A stretch of 64,000 nucleotides of DNA. Source: Aquisphaera giovannonii (GTDB lineage: Bacteria; Planctomycetota; Planctomycetia; Isosphaerales; Isosphaeraceae). The notes below the pieces were generated by a model. That model saw nothing but the letters and a program-made list of their open reading frames with translations. It was not told where the DNA came from and did no database searches. The position numbers and the translations under genes are program-made. Shown here piece after piece: positions 1 to 9,333 of the stretch (the first letter of the stretch is position 1; each line of letters begins with the position of its first letter). Location: positions 3,224,001 to 3,288,000 of the forward strand of contig NZ_CP042997.1 of assembly GCF_008087625.1 (NCBI RefSeq), given 5' to 3'.

Positions 1-114
1 CCATCCGCCGCTTGAAGTCCTTGGCCGGCACCACGGTTGGCTATGCTCCCCGGAGACTGGAATCCCAATCGGCCGCACGATCCCGCCGATCCGACCATCA
101 TACCCGCCGCCGCC

Positions 115-135
115 CCGGGCGGAAACCGCGCCCGG
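115..135. terminator. GC-rich hairpin just past the porin stop codon
   Basis: A 7-bp perfect stem (ccgggcg / cgcccgg) with a 7-nt loop lies 8 bases beyond the stop of the minus-strand porin gene. There is no T-run on either side, so it may only be a 3'-end stabilising structure. Weak call based on position and symmetry alone. Confidence 0.3.
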
Positions 136-142
136 CTCGCGG

Positions 143-1789
143 TCAGTAGTAGAGCTGGCCCCGGATCCAGAACAGGTCGTTGGTCCGCCCGTAGAGGTCC
201 TTGGACGGATTCAGCAGCACGGGGGAGCCGTACATGGAATGCTGCCAGTCGAAGTAGATCTTGATGTACTTGGTGAGGTACCAATTCAGCCCGACGTCCA
301 GGAGGTCGATGCTCCGCGTCCACTGGTTCGGATCCGCGAATCCCCCCGTGAAGACGGCCTCGCCGAGGCTGAGCTGGCTGAATCGCGCGTAGGGCTCGAG
401 GGCACCGGGACCCCAGAGGCCCCTGGCCGGGTCGAAGGGCCGCAGCGGGGTGACGACCTGGCGACGTTCCACGACCTCCCCGGTCAGGAAGTAGGAGAGG
501 GTGAAATGGTTGCCGGTTGCGGGGATGGACTGGAGAGCGTGCAGGCCCGGGCGGTAGACATGGTCCCGGCCTCCTTGCCATTCCGCCTCGAACGAGAAGC
601 CGGCCGCGTACCAGGCCATGTGCAGCGCCGTGGCGCTGCGGCCGCCGAAATCGACGGTGTCGTCGTTGTACCTGAGGAAGATCGAGGACGCCGCCTGGGC
701 GGCCTCGTCATTCTCCGAGGACTGGATCGACGTCCTCAGCGGCAGGGGATGAAGCATGTTGGCCTGTTTGCCCAGGAAGCCGGAGGCTCCGACGTTGAAG
801 TTCCGCAGCAGTGGCATCCGCTCGGAGCGGAGGAACGGCCGGTAGTTGAGGTAGCCCACCGCGTCCCGGGTCGTGTTGTTGTCGGCCAGGCCGATGAGGT
901 GCCCGTCGAAGCCGCCGGCCGCGTATTCGAGTCGGTCGTCGAAGAGGAAGCCGTGGGCCATGAGGCCGGCCGACCGGGACAGGCCGAAGTTGAGCGGGAA
1001 TAGCGACCGCTCGGGCGTGATGAAATACTGCTCCAGGTGGTCGTACCAGTCGTAGCTGTACGGAACCAGCATCCGGCCGAAGCGGACCTGGAATCGCTTG
1101 TCCGGGACGACGTTCACGTTGCCGTCGAGCAGGTCCCAGACGCCCTCGACGCTACGCTGGATGGACACCTCGTACTGGAAGAGCCGGGTCAACTGGCCCT
1201 CCCAGTAGAACCGGACGCGCGGGATGAACAGGCCGCTCCGGGCCGGTACCTGGTCGCCGGGGGAGAACACCTTGAGGTCGGTCTGGTCCAGGAGGCGGAA
1301 TCGGAGCTGGTACTCATCGTCCCGTGACTTGAGGGTGAAGCCCTCTTCGAGCGCCGCGCGGAGCGGCAGTTCCTCGGAACGCTCGAGGAACGACTCGAAC
1401 CCCTGCCCGCTGCCACGCCTCCTGCCTTGCTCCCGACCGACGCGAGCTTCGCCGGAGGCGGACGGCTCGGTCCGATTGCCGGGCCGAGGTGAGTCCCAAC
1501 GCTCCGGCTCGCGGAGGGCCGGCTCCATTTTCCGCGAAAGGTCCCTGTATCGCTCCTCCAGCCTCTCGTACCGCTCATGAGTCGCCCGTCGATCCCGCTC
1601 CGAATCCTCGAGGCGACGGAGGATCTGCTCGTTGAGGCTCTCCAGCTTGCGGAGCCGATCCTCCAGGACCTCGCCGTTCCGCGCCGGGGGCAGGGCCGCG
1701 GGTGGCTCGTCGCCGGCCGCGACGGAGGACGTGAGGGAAGCGGCCATCGCGAGAACCAGCAGGCGAGCGGATGGCCTCCCGAGTCGCAT
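143..1789 (-). CDS. Outer-membrane porin, phosphate-selective O/P type, with N-terminal coiled coil
   Basis: A 548-residue exported beta-barrel protein expected to sit in the outer membrane and pass small anionic solutes. Residues 1 to about 25 form a signal peptide (MRLGRPSAR then a hydrophobic run ending SSVAAG). Residues about 40-92 are a heptad-rich coiled coil dense in Glu, Arg and Leu. The rest alternates aromatic and charged residues as in OprO/OprP-type barrels, with recognisable stretches such as RFYWEGQL, RFGRMLVPYSYDWYD and FGLSRSAG. The chain ends in LYY, an aromatic terminus as expected for BAM-inserted barrels. An AGGGG ribosome-binding site precedes the ATG by a few bases. Planctomycetes carry many such coiled-coil porins; the actual substrate cannot be read from sequence. 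Confidence 0.85.
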   Translation of the reverse strand: MRLGRPSARLLVLAMAASLTSSVAAGDEPPAALPPARNGEVLEDRLRKLESLNEQILRRLEDSERDRRATHERYERLEERYRDLSRKMEPALREPERWDSPRPGNRTEPSASGEARVGREQGRRRGSGQGFESFLERSEELPLRAALEEGFTLKSRDDEYQLRFRLLDQTDLKVFSPGDQVPARSGLFIPRVRFYWEGQLTRLFQYEVSIQRSVEGVWDLLDGNVNVVPDKRFQVRFGRMLVPYSYDWYDHLEQYFITPERSLFPLNFGLSRSAGLMAHGFLFDDRLEYAAGGFDGHLIGLADNNTTRDAVGYLNYRPFLRSERMPLLRNFNVGASGFLGKQANMLHPLPLRTSIQSSENDEAAQAASSIFLRYNDDTVDFGGRSATALHMAWYAAGFSFEAEWQGGRDHVYRPGLHALQSIPATGNHFTLSYFLTGEVVERRQVVTPLRPFDPARGLWGPGALEPYARFSQLSLGEAVFTGGFADPNQWTRSIDLLDVGLNWYLTKYIKIYFDWQHSMYGSPVLLNPSKDLYGRTNDLFWIRGQLYY

Positions 1790-1955
1790 GGTCGCCCCTG
1801 GATCGCTCGGCCCTTCGTCCGTCGCGGAGCACCGGCCAGGCCCCGACCATCCGGATCATCATGGATCATCGGCCGACGACGCCACGGACTTGACCCAGAA
1901 GCCCTCATATCCCGAAGAATCCGCAAGATCGCAGGCGGATCAGGATTGGACCGGC

Positions 1956-2378
1956 TCAGAACCCGCGGATATCGATCGCCGGGTTCATGGCCTTCACGCT
2001 GGCCAGGAAGTCGTAGAAGTGCCGGAAGCGAGCCGGGAAGCGGACCGAGCCGCCGCCGTGTCGGATCCGCACGCTGCGGGGCGTCGGCCCGCGGCGGATG
2101 GACCGGATGCTCGCGACGTGGACCTGCCGCGCGGCCTTCTTGCCGCGGAACTCGATCCAGCCGTCCTCGCCCAGCTCGATCTCGGTCGGCCGTCTGGGCA
2201 ATCGCACGTAGAAGACCCAGATGAAGGCGGCGAGGCCGGCGAGCAGCAGGAGCCGGGCCGCCAGAGGGGTGGGGTGGGTCACCGCGTTCAGATAGAGGGC
2301 ACCCGCGCCCAGTGTCAGGCCCAACTTCGTGAGCCGGGTGAGCCACAGGTACGCGGGGGTAACTCGATAGACTTTCAT
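1956..2378 (-). CDS. Small membrane protein with PH-like C-terminal domain
   Basis: A 140-residue protein with two hydrophobic segments near residues 14-55 (LGLTLGAGALYL and LLLLAGLAAFIWVFYV), followed by a soluble domain that begins EIELGEDGWIEF and ends FYDFLASVKAMNPAIDIRGF. The strand-rich pattern closed by one amphipathic helix is what bacterial PH-like domains look like, so I read it as two TM helices plus a cytosolic PH-type module. The function is not known. It is preceded by a ggggcctccgccc-type leader with no clear promoter. Two other small TM proteins in this window (4369-4938 and 12815-13450) have a comparable plan. Confidence 0.6.
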   Translation of the reverse strand: MKVYRVTPAYLWLTRLTKLGLTLGAGALYLNAVTHPTPLAARLLLLAGLAAFIWVFYVRLPRRPTEIELGEDGWIEFRGKKAARQVHVASIRSIRRGPTPRSVRIRHGGGSVRFPARFRHFYDFLASVKAMNPAIDIRGF

Positions 2379-2479
2379 GGCGGGGCCTCCGGGGCGAGGA
2401 AGTCGGCTCTATCCCTTGTTCGCACCGAGGAGGCCGGTATTGTGCGAGGTCGCGGCATGCGTCGCCGGTCGAGACCGGA

Positions 2480-3331
2480 TCAAGTCGGATCCAGGTACGA
2501 CTCGTCCTCGAGACCGCGGATGTACGCGAGGGCCTCCTCGATCGAGACGACGGCCGCGCCGGGTAGCCTGCCGCGGAGGTCGAGCTCGCGGAGGAGGCGA
2601 AGGTCCTCCCCATCCTGCTCGTCGACCTCCGAGGAGCGGGCGACCCGGTCGTCATCGAGATGGACGATCAAGCGGAGAGTCCGCTCGGTCACCGCGCCGC
2701 GGAGGGCCTGCGAGGCGGCATTCCGGGCATCGCGGGGGTCGATCGCCTTCCCGACGTCGTGCAGGAGGGCGGCGAGGAGGAACTCCTCGTCATACGGCCG
2801 GGCCTCGCGGGCCAGCTCGAAGACCTGGAGGCTGTGGTAGAGCGCATCGCCCTCGGGATGGCTCCTCGCGTCCTGCTTGATCGACTCGAGCGGGGCGAGC
2901 CGCATCCGGTAGACCGTGAAGCGATCCAGCCTTTCCGAGAGGGCAGGGGGGACGTAGCCTTCGGGAGGGTCGGCGGGGTCGGGGGCCTCCTCCTCCTGGT
3001 CCTCCTCCGCGGCTCCGTCGGCGTCGCCGACCGCATCCTCGGGGTCGGCCTCGTCCCGAGCCCTGGACCGCCAGAGCCGGGCCGCCTCCTCGCGGACCTC
3101 GCCGTCCGATGGCAGGTCGCCGGGGCGGATTCGGTGGCCCAGAACCGCCGCGGCCTTCCTCTTCGCGGCGTAGAGGTCGGCCTCGGGGCGTTCCGCGATC
3201 CAGTCCGCCGCCGCCGGATCGTCGGCCGGCGCCGAGTCCAGCAGCCGCCTGGCCGCCTCGACGGCGATCTGCTTCCGAAGGCGTTCGGTCGCGGCGGGCA
3301 CTCGATATTTCTTGCGGAACTTGTCCTGCAT
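2480..3331 (-). CDS. HD-domain protein (putative metal-dependent phosphohydrolase)
   Basis: A 283-residue soluble protein. The N-terminal third is helical and charged. A low-complexity acidic linker (runs of Asp, Glu, Ala and Pro) occupies about residues 100-125. The C-terminal part carries an HD signature: DALYHSLQVFELA supplies the first His and LLHDVGKAIDPRDA the His-Asp pair. HD proteins hydrolyse phosphate esters of nucleotides or signalling molecules, but nothing indicates the substrate here. The HD segment resembles that of tRNA nucleotidyltransferase-type HD domains more than HD-GYP, since no GYP motif is present. The acidic insert is the unusual part. Confidence 0.7.
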   Translation of the reverse strand: MQDKFRKKYRVPAATERLRKQIAVEAARRLLDSAPADDPAAADWIAERPEADLYAAKRKAAAVLGHRIRPGDLPSDGEVREEAARLWRSRARDEADPEDAVGDADGAAEEDQEEEAPDPADPPEGYVPPALSERLDRFTVYRMRLAPLESIKQDARSHPEGDALYHSLQVFELAREARPYDEEFLLAALLHDVGKAIDPRDARNAASQALRGAVTERTLRLIVHLDDDRVARSSEVDEQDGEDLRLLRELDLRGRLPGAAVVSIEEALAYIRGLEDESYLDPT

Positions 3332-4368
3332 GCGTCCTCCGGGGAGGCCACCATTCTACGCGACGGGCGGCCGGAACCGGGAAAGAATGCACCGTTCTCG
3401 GGCCGGTACGGGTCGATGCACGACGACCGAGCGTAGGGAGCACCGAGCGTACACACATACACGTAAACGGCTTTGATCGTCGACGACCCCGCGCCCAGAG
3501 GATGACCACAAACTCTTACGGAACCGCGATTTAACATCCATTCTCGCCTGGCTTTATGGGTCTGTTTTCGATGAAATGCCCATTCGCACTCGGGTCGCAC
3601 GTCCACGATCGAACCTCGATTACGCGGCGGCAAGGCAAGACGACTGCGCGTTGATGGCGACGAAGCATGGACGATCCCTTGCGATTCCGTGACGATTTCC
3701 CATTGAGACGCTCCGCCATGCCGGGCTTTTGATTTCAACGTACGCCTCGACCGCGCGGATTTCGCATCGACTCCCACCCTGAGAGGGATGGGCAGGAGTC
3801 GGATCGTGCAGGAATCACGCCGGGCTGCCAGCGACAAATGCAGTCCCCCTACTATGACAAAGCGCTATGTTTCCGGATTTCTGATTGGCCTGGCGGGAAT
3901 TCGAGGCGGGTTTCCCGTCCGTGTATCCAGATCCGTCCTCCTTCGCATGCTCAACGGCCGCGATGATTCAGCGTGCTTGCCTGCGCGGTGGAAGCTCGTC
4001 GATCCGGCGAGAAGCCGCTTCTCAACGCTGGTCCTCGTCTCCCGAAACTCCCGAGGCGAATGCGGCGGCCCCCGAACCTGCCCGCTCGGGATGGTCTCGG
4101 CAGTTGGATCCGCGCGTGGCCGGACGTACCGAGCGTCCCGACCTGTCCCATCCCCCTTCATCCGGGACGACGCACGATCGCCCCGGTCCCCGGGTGTATT
4201 CGGCATCATCGTGATTTATGCTCCACGGCCTGTCGCCCTGATGGCTGCGAACGGCCGGGTAGCCCACGCTGCCCAGCCTGATGCTTGAAGCGAGCCCCCT
4301 GCGCGAACGGGGTCTGAACAGCTCGACGGCCCAGACGCATTCTCAACCGCCGGGCCGCGGAGGAGAAC
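3332..4368. other. About 1 kb without a convincing gene
   Basis: This stretch between an HD-domain gene and a PH-domain gene holds short open frames on both strands, but none has a good ribosome-binding site, a recognisable domain or a coding-like residue pattern. The part around 3420-3720 is visibly less GC-rich than its surroundings (for example tacacacatacacgtaaac), which fits regulatory or decayed sequence. No tRNA, repeat array or transposase remnant was seen. Confidence 0.5.
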
Positions 4369-4938
4369 ATGGACGAGTCGGCGGAAGAGAAGATCCGTCC
4401 GGAGCTCACCCGGTCTGAGAAGCTCGTGTGGTGTGGCCAGCCGCCTCAGGGGTTCATGCTGCGTGCGGCGGATGCGCTCCTGATCCCGTTCAGCATCCTG
4501 TGGGGTGGGTTCGCCGTCTTCTGGGAGGTGACGGCAATCGCCATGGGGGCGCCCGTCTTCTTCGTGCTTTGGGGCATACCGTTTGTCCTGATGGGGCTGT
4601 ACATCACCGTCGGCCGATTCTGGGCGGACGCCCGCCGGAGGGCCTCGACGGTCTATGCCGTCACCTCGGAGCGTGTCCTGATCGTGTCGGGCGTATGGAC
4701 CCGCAGCGTCAAGTCGCTGGACATCGCGTCGCTGACCGACATGGCGCTGACCGAGCGTCGGGACGGCGCGGGGACCATCACCTTCGGCTCGGTGCCCTAT
4801 TTCTACGGGTGGTACGCCGCATCCGGGTGGCCGGGCCTCGCGGCCCAACAGGTGCCGAGTTTCGACCTGGCCGACGGGGCCCGGCAGGTTTACGAGCAGA
4901 TCCGAGCGGTGCAGAAGGCATCCAGGCAGCACGCCTGA
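4369..4938 (+). CDS. Bacterial PH-domain membrane protein
   Basis: A 189-residue protein with a strong GGAGGAGAAC ribosome-binding site directly before ATG. Residues 1-30 are soluble (SEKLVWCGQPPQGFM, the opening typical of bPH proteins). Two TM helices follow at about 33-80, then a PH-type domain from about 95: VYAVTSERVLIVSG, SLTDMALTERRDGAGTITFG, and a terminal helix ending VYEQIRAVQKASRQHA. The YAVTxxRxLI plus GTIxFG pattern is characteristic of the bacterial PH2 (YdbS/YdbT-like) group. The role of these proteins is generally unclear. A longer relative lies at 12815-13450. Confidence 0.8.
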   Translation: MDESAEEKIRPELTRSEKLVWCGQPPQGFMLRAADALLIPFSILWGGFAVFWEVTAIAMGAPVFFVLWGIPFVLMGLYITVGRFWADARRRASTVYAVTSERVLIVSGVWTRSVKSLDIASLTDMALTERRDGAGTITFGSVPYFYGWYAASGWPGLAAQQVPSFDLADGARQVYEQIRAVQKASRQHA

Positions 4939-5130
4939 CCTCGAGCGAGGCCCGGGATGGCCGGATCGACCGGGGCTCGCGGACGAATGGGTCGCCGGCC
5001 TGAACCGGCGTCCCGGTAACACGACCCTCGCCCTGGAATGGGAGCCGCCGTCCGAATATTTCGCCGCCGCGGCAGAACGTACGTTTCGAGCAGGTTGACC
5101 CGAACCCCGCCGCCCGAGGAGCATGAATCG

Positions 5131-7131
5131 ATGTCGAGTTCTCCGAAGCGGGCAAGAACCCGCACCATGCCGGGGGCGCTGTCCCTGGCCGCCGCCCTTG
5201 TCCTGGGGATGCCCATGACGTCGCTGGCCGAATCGCCGCCCCTGATCCCTCGCGAGGTCCTCTTCGGCAACCCGGAGCGGATCGGGCCGAAGCTCTCCCC
5301 CGACGGGACCCGGATGGCCTGGATCGCCCCGGACAAGAAGAACATCCTCCAGGTCTGGGTGAAGACGATCGGCAAGGAGGACGATCGGATCGTCACGGCC
5401 GATCCCAAGCGAGGCATCCGCCAGTTCAGCTGGGCGGAAAACAGCCGGGTGCTGCTGTACATGCAGGACAGCGACGGCGACGAGAATTTCCACGTCTACG
5501 GCGTGGACCTCGCGAGCGGCAGCGTCCGCGACCTGACCCCGTTCCAGGGGGCGAAGGCCCAGATCACCGCCACCGACCCGGGCTACCCGGACACGGTCCT
5601 GGTCTCGCTCAACGTCCGCAGCAGGGCGCTCTTCGACGTCTATCGGCTGGACCTGAACACCGGCGGATTGACGGTCGACACGGAGAATCCCGGCGACGTC
5701 ATGGGCTGGGTCGCGGACTCGCACCTCCAGGTCCGCGCCGCGCAGGCGATGACCCCGACGGGCGGCGCCGCGATCCGCGTCCGGGATGATGCATCGTCCG
5801 CGTTCCGGCCGTGGCTCGAGGTCGGCCCCGAGGACGCGCTGACGTTCGGGGCCCTGGACTTCTCGGCCGACGGCAGGTCGCTCACGCTCCTCTCCTCCGT
5901 CGGGCGGGACACCGCCGCGGTCGTGCAGCGGGACATCGCCGCGGGGACCGAGACGGTGCTGGCCGCGTCCGACGAGGCCGACGCCGACAGCGTCCTGATC
6001 CACCCGAAGACGCACGCCGTCCAGGCGGCGCGGTTCTCGCCCGGCCGGTCGACCTGGAAGGTCATCGACCCGAGCATCGCGGAGGACTTCGAGGCGATCG
6101 GCAAGCTCCGCGAGGGCGACTTCTCGGTCGTCAATCGCGACAACGCCGACCGGACCTGGCTGGTTGCCTTCGCCTCGGACCGCGGGCCGGTGGCGTATTA
6201 CGCCTGGGACCGATCGTCGAGGAAGGGCACGTTCCTGTTCGTTCATCAGCCGAAGCTCGAGGGGCTGGCGCTCGCCGAGATGAAGCCGGTGAAGATCAAG
6301 GCCCGCGACGGCCTCACGCTGAACGCGTACCTGACGCTCCCCGTGGGCATCGAGCCCCGCGGGCTGCCGATGGTCCTGATGGTCCACGGCGGCCCGTGGG
6401 CCCGCGACCAGTGGGGCTACAACCCGTACGCCCAGTGGTTCGCCAATCGCGGGTATGCCTGCCTGTCGGTGAACTTCCGCGGCTCGACGGGCTACGGGAA
6501 GGCGTTCCTCAACGCGGCGAACAAGCAATGGGGCAAGGCGATGCACGACGACCTGATCGACGCCTGCAAGTGGGCGAGCGACCGGGGCTTCGCCGACCCG
6601 AAGAAGATCGCCGTCTTCGGCGGCTCGTACGGCGGCTATGCCGCGCTCGCGGCGCTCACGTTCACGCCCGAGTTCTTCGCCTGCGCCGTGGACATGGTCG
6701 GGCCCTCGAACCTGAAGACGCTGATCGCCACGATCCCGCCCTACTGGAAGCCGATGCGCGTGATGTTCGACACGCGGATGGGGAACGTGGACGACCCGAA
6801 GGACGCGGAGCTGATCCGCGAGGCCTCGCCCCTGTTCAAGGCCGACCGGATCCGCCGGCCGCTCCTCATCGGCCAGGGGGCGAACGACCCCCGCGTCAAG
6901 CAGGCCGAGTCCGAGCAGATCGTCGCCGCGATCGAGAAGAACGGCGGCCGAGTCACCTACGTCCTGTACCCCGACGAGGGCCACGGATTCGCCCGCCCCG
7001 AGAACCGGATCGACTTCAACGCCCGCGCCGAGGCGTTCCTCGCCGAGTGCCTCGGCGGCCGGGTCGAGCCCATGGCGGGCGACAAGGTGGCCGGATCGAC
7101 CGCCGTGGTGAAGGAGGTCGGCCGGAAGTGA
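5131..7131 (+). CDS. S9 family (prolyl-oligopeptidase-type) secreted peptidase
   Basis: A 666-residue exported serine peptidase. I take the ATG at 5131 because a GAGGA site sits about 10 bases upstream and the product then opens with a basic stretch and signal peptide (LSLAAALVLGMPMTSLAES). The first ~400 residues are a repetitive beta-propeller-like region. The C-terminal alpha/beta-hydrolase carries the nucleophile elbow FGGSYGGYA (Ser499), the acid in GANDPRV (Asp586) and the base in DEGHGF (His618), in the order expected for S9. The oxyanion-region motif VHGGPWARDQWGYN is intact. It likely trims short peptides outside the cytoplasm. The gene is monocistronic and converges on the next gene. 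Confidence 0.9.
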   Translation: MSSSPKRARTRTMPGALSLAAALVLGMPMTSLAESPPLIPREVLFGNPERIGPKLSPDGTRMAWIAPDKKNILQVWVKTIGKEDDRIVTADPKRGIRQFSWAENSRVLLYMQDSDGDENFHVYGVDLASGSVRDLTPFQGAKAQITATDPGYPDTVLVSLNVRSRALFDVYRLDLNTGGLTVDTENPGDVMGWVADSHLQVRAAQAMTPTGGAAIRVRDDASSAFRPWLEVGPEDALTFGALDFSADGRSLTLLSSVGRDTAAVVQRDIAAGTETVLAASDEADADSVLIHPKTHAVQAARFSPGRSTWKVIDPSIAEDFEAIGKLREGDFSVVNRDNADRTWLVAFASDRGPVAYYAWDRSSRKGTFLFVHQPKLEGLALAEMKPVKIKARDGLTLNAYLTLPVGIEPRGLPMVLMVHGGPWARDQWGYNPYAQWFANRGYACLSVNFRGSTGYGKAFLNAANKQWGKAMHDDLIDACKWASDRGFADPKKIAVFGGSYGGYAALAALTFTPEFFACAVDMVGPSNLKTLIATIPPYWKPMRVMFDTRMGNVDDPKDAELIREASPLFKADRIRRPLLIGQGANDPRVKQAESEQIVAAIEKNGGRVTYVLYPDEGHGFARPENRIDFNARAEAFLAECLGGRVEPMAGDKVAGSTAVVKEVGRK

Positions 7132-7212
7132 AGGCAGCCGTCCGGAGCCTGGGAACGCCGGACGAGACCGCCTCCAACTTTCCCGGCGAGCCGGATGTTC
7201 GGCCGGGGCAGG

Positions 7213-9333
7213 TCAGCGGCGAGTCAGGAGACGGACCGCCGCGTCTAGCGCATCGTCAGAGGTACCGATGGAGAACCCAACGCCCGGCTCGACGTCGACG
7301 TCGGGCGTCACTCCATTGCCGTCGAGGAGCGATCCGTCGGCCTGGAAGCAAGCGCGTGTGGCGAGGTGGATCAGCATCGAGTCGCAGAGTCGCGTCGGCG
7401 CGACGCCGCCGCTGCTCCCGGCGCTGGGAGTGCCCATCAGGGTGACCCCCGGCCTGCCTTTCAGGGACGAGAGGAACGTGTCGGTCGCGCTGAAGCACCG
7501 GTAGTCCATCAGGATGACGACCTGCTCCCAGTGATGTCCCGTGCCCTCCTTCGCGGGCCCGCTCAGCACCATGTAGTACCAATCGCCGAACCGATCGGGC
7601 GGCGGATCCCAATCGGGCCGGAAGGTAAGCCGGAAGCGGGAGATGGCCTCGCGCTCGGCCGTCGTCCATCCCGGGAAGTCCGCCGGCCGATAGTTCATGT
7701 CCATCACGGTCGCGCGTTTCTCGCCGTTCAGGTACTTGACGGCTTTGACGACGCGAGGCGGCTCGTCCGGTTTCCGCAGATAGGAATCGATCAACCTCAG
7801 GCAGTCGTGGCTGCCGCCGAAATTCCCGCGGACGTCGATGATCAGGGCCCTGGACCCCAGGAACCGGGGCATCCACTCCTCGATCTCGCGGACCCCCGCC
7901 CGGTCCATCCGCTCGAGCCGCAAGTAGCCGAGGTCTTCGGCGAGGAGACGCGAGCCGGCCGGGGAGAGGGTTTTCCTGGTGGGCCAGCTTTCGAATTTCT
8001 CGAGCGGCATGCCCTCCGACACGGGAAGGGTCAGGGTCCTTCGACTCTGACCGTCCTCCGAGGAGAACTCCACCGTGACCTCCGGCCTCGACGGCAGGCC
8101 AAGCTCACCACGAAGGTAGTGGACGTTGAAGATGACCCCGGGATCGGCGAACATCTTCAACTTGATGAGGGATGCCGATCCCTTCGGGATGAGTTCGGCG
8201 GCCCGGGCGCACCATTCGGCCATGTCGCGGCCGTCGATCCGAACGACGTAAGGGTGACCCGGGAGGATGAAGCCGCTTCGATCCGGCCGGAATGCCACGT
8301 ATCGGCCTCCGGCTGGGTCGATCCCGAAGGGCAGGTAGCCCCTGGGCGTCAGCTTGTACTGGGTCGTCGCATGGCCGTCGATCCCGAGGGATACGATCCT
8401 CTGGATCTCGACGGAGAACTCCTCGGGGGTCAGCCCCTCATCGATTCGTCGACGGAGCGATTCTATGGCCTTCGGAAAGTCCGCCTGGCGGGCATGTCGA
8501 TAGGCCCATCGACCATTGACGACCTTCTCGAAGTCACCCAGCATGCATCGCATCAAATCCTTGATGGGCAGTTGAGGGTGTAAGCTCTCGGTCGCGGCTC
8601 TCGCTCCTCTGCGGTTCTCCATGACCTTGTGACGGTTCTCGGCCGTCATGGGGGCGTCTTGGATCATGACCGCATTGCCCGTGATGCGATCGACGAGTCG
8701 GACCGATACCGAATCGCTCGGCTTCCGACCCATTTCGGCGAGTACTTGACCCAACCACCCCGCGATCATCTCCTCCGCCCCGTCCTCGTGGCGTTCCCTG
8801 CAAAATGCCATGACCGCATCGGTGCGCAGCCCATCGATCTCGACGAGTCGGTAGGGGTGGCCCCGAAATTCGACGAGGATCCCGTCCGGGGAGAACTCGA
8901 CCTTGGTGAATGGCGAGCGTCGGTGTCCGTCGGGATCGGTCGGTCCCGGGGACGCGAGGCGGGCCTGCCTCCTCTGCCGATAGGCACGCCAGACTCGCCG
9001 CTGGTTCTCGCGAGTCATCGGCGCCGCATCGATCCGCTCCACGTCGCCGGACTGCGGATTGCGAAGGGCCAGGCGGATGTTGGTCCCGTCCTCAATCGCG
9101 AGGGTCTCCGCGGGCCGATGGCCCATCCTCGTGAGGATCTCGACGAGACCGGTCGCGAACCGCTCATCCCAGGCGTCGCCATAAATCCGCTTGCAGAACG
9201 CAAGCATGGCGGGGCATGGCAGGTCGTCGATCGAGTCGAGTTCGTACCAGTCGCCTCGGAACTCGACCCGGGCTTGGTCTCCCTCGCATTGCACATTCGT
9301 GAACGGGGAAAGCGACTCAAAAACCTGGGACAT
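7213..9333 (-). CDS. S41-type peptidase with two copies of an uncharacterised N-terminal repeat
   Basis: A 706-residue protein; I start it at the ATG at 9333 (MSQVFESL) rather than further upstream because homology between its two repeats begins just inside this start. Residues 9-115 and 140-238 are two diverged copies of one module: SPFTxV at the front, FRGxxY, an AFCxR helix, an MGxxP turn and DAPMTxEN or AAPMTREN at the end. The C-terminal half is tail-protease-like: GYLRLERMD, ALIIDVRGNFGG, the nucleophile segment FSATDTF (Ser615 in the SAxE-like position) and GNGVTPDVDVEP. The Lys expected about 25 residues after the Ser is replaced (GTPSAGSSGG), so a Tricorn/retinoid-binding-like S41 mechanism or loss of activity is possible. 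There is no signal peptide. Confidence 0.75.
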   Translation of the reverse strand: MSQVFESLSPFTNVQCEGDQARVEFRGDWYELDSIDDLPCPAMLAFCKRIYGDAWDERFATGLVEILTRMGHRPAETLAIEDGTNIRLALRNPQSGDVERIDAAPMTRENQRRVWRAYRQRRQARLASPGPTDPDGHRRSPFTKVEFSPDGILVEFRGHPYRLVEIDGLRTDAVMAFCRERHEDGAEEMIAGWLGQVLAEMGRKPSDSVSVRLVDRITGNAVMIQDAPMTAENRHKVMENRRGARAATESLHPQLPIKDLMRCMLGDFEKVVNGRWAYRHARQADFPKAIESLRRRIDEGLTPEEFSVEIQRIVSLGIDGHATTQYKLTPRGYLPFGIDPAGGRYVAFRPDRSGFILPGHPYVVRIDGRDMAEWCARAAELIPKGSASLIKLKMFADPGVIFNVHYLRGELGLPSRPEVTVEFSSEDGQSRRTLTLPVSEGMPLEKFESWPTRKTLSPAGSRLLAEDLGYLRLERMDRAGVREIEEWMPRFLGSRALIIDVRGNFGGSHDCLRLIDSYLRKPDEPPRVVKAVKYLNGEKRATVMDMNYRPADFPGWTTAEREAISRFRLTFRPDWDPPPDRFGDWYYMVLSGPAKEGTGHHWEQVVILMDYRCFSATDTFLSSLKGRPGVTLMGTPSAGSSGGVAPTRLCDSMLIHLATRACFQADGSLLDGNGVTPDVDVEPGVGFSIGTSDDALDAAVRLLTRR

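Noticed and set aside
1-34. Possible start of a minus-strand gene leaving the window (GTG near 34, reading VPAKDFKRRM)
   Set aside because: Only about 11 codons are visible. A GGGGAG lies upstream, but this is too short to support a gene.
3788-4288. 166-codon plus-strand frame
   Set aside because: No domain, no ribosome-binding site and an Arg/Ser/Pro-rich composition typical of noncoding GC-rich frames.
7213-9333. TIGR02996 repeat-companion domain as identity of the N-terminal repeats
   Set aside because: That family has the RLVYADWLEE and EFIRLQ motifs, which are absent here. The repeats have their own pattern.
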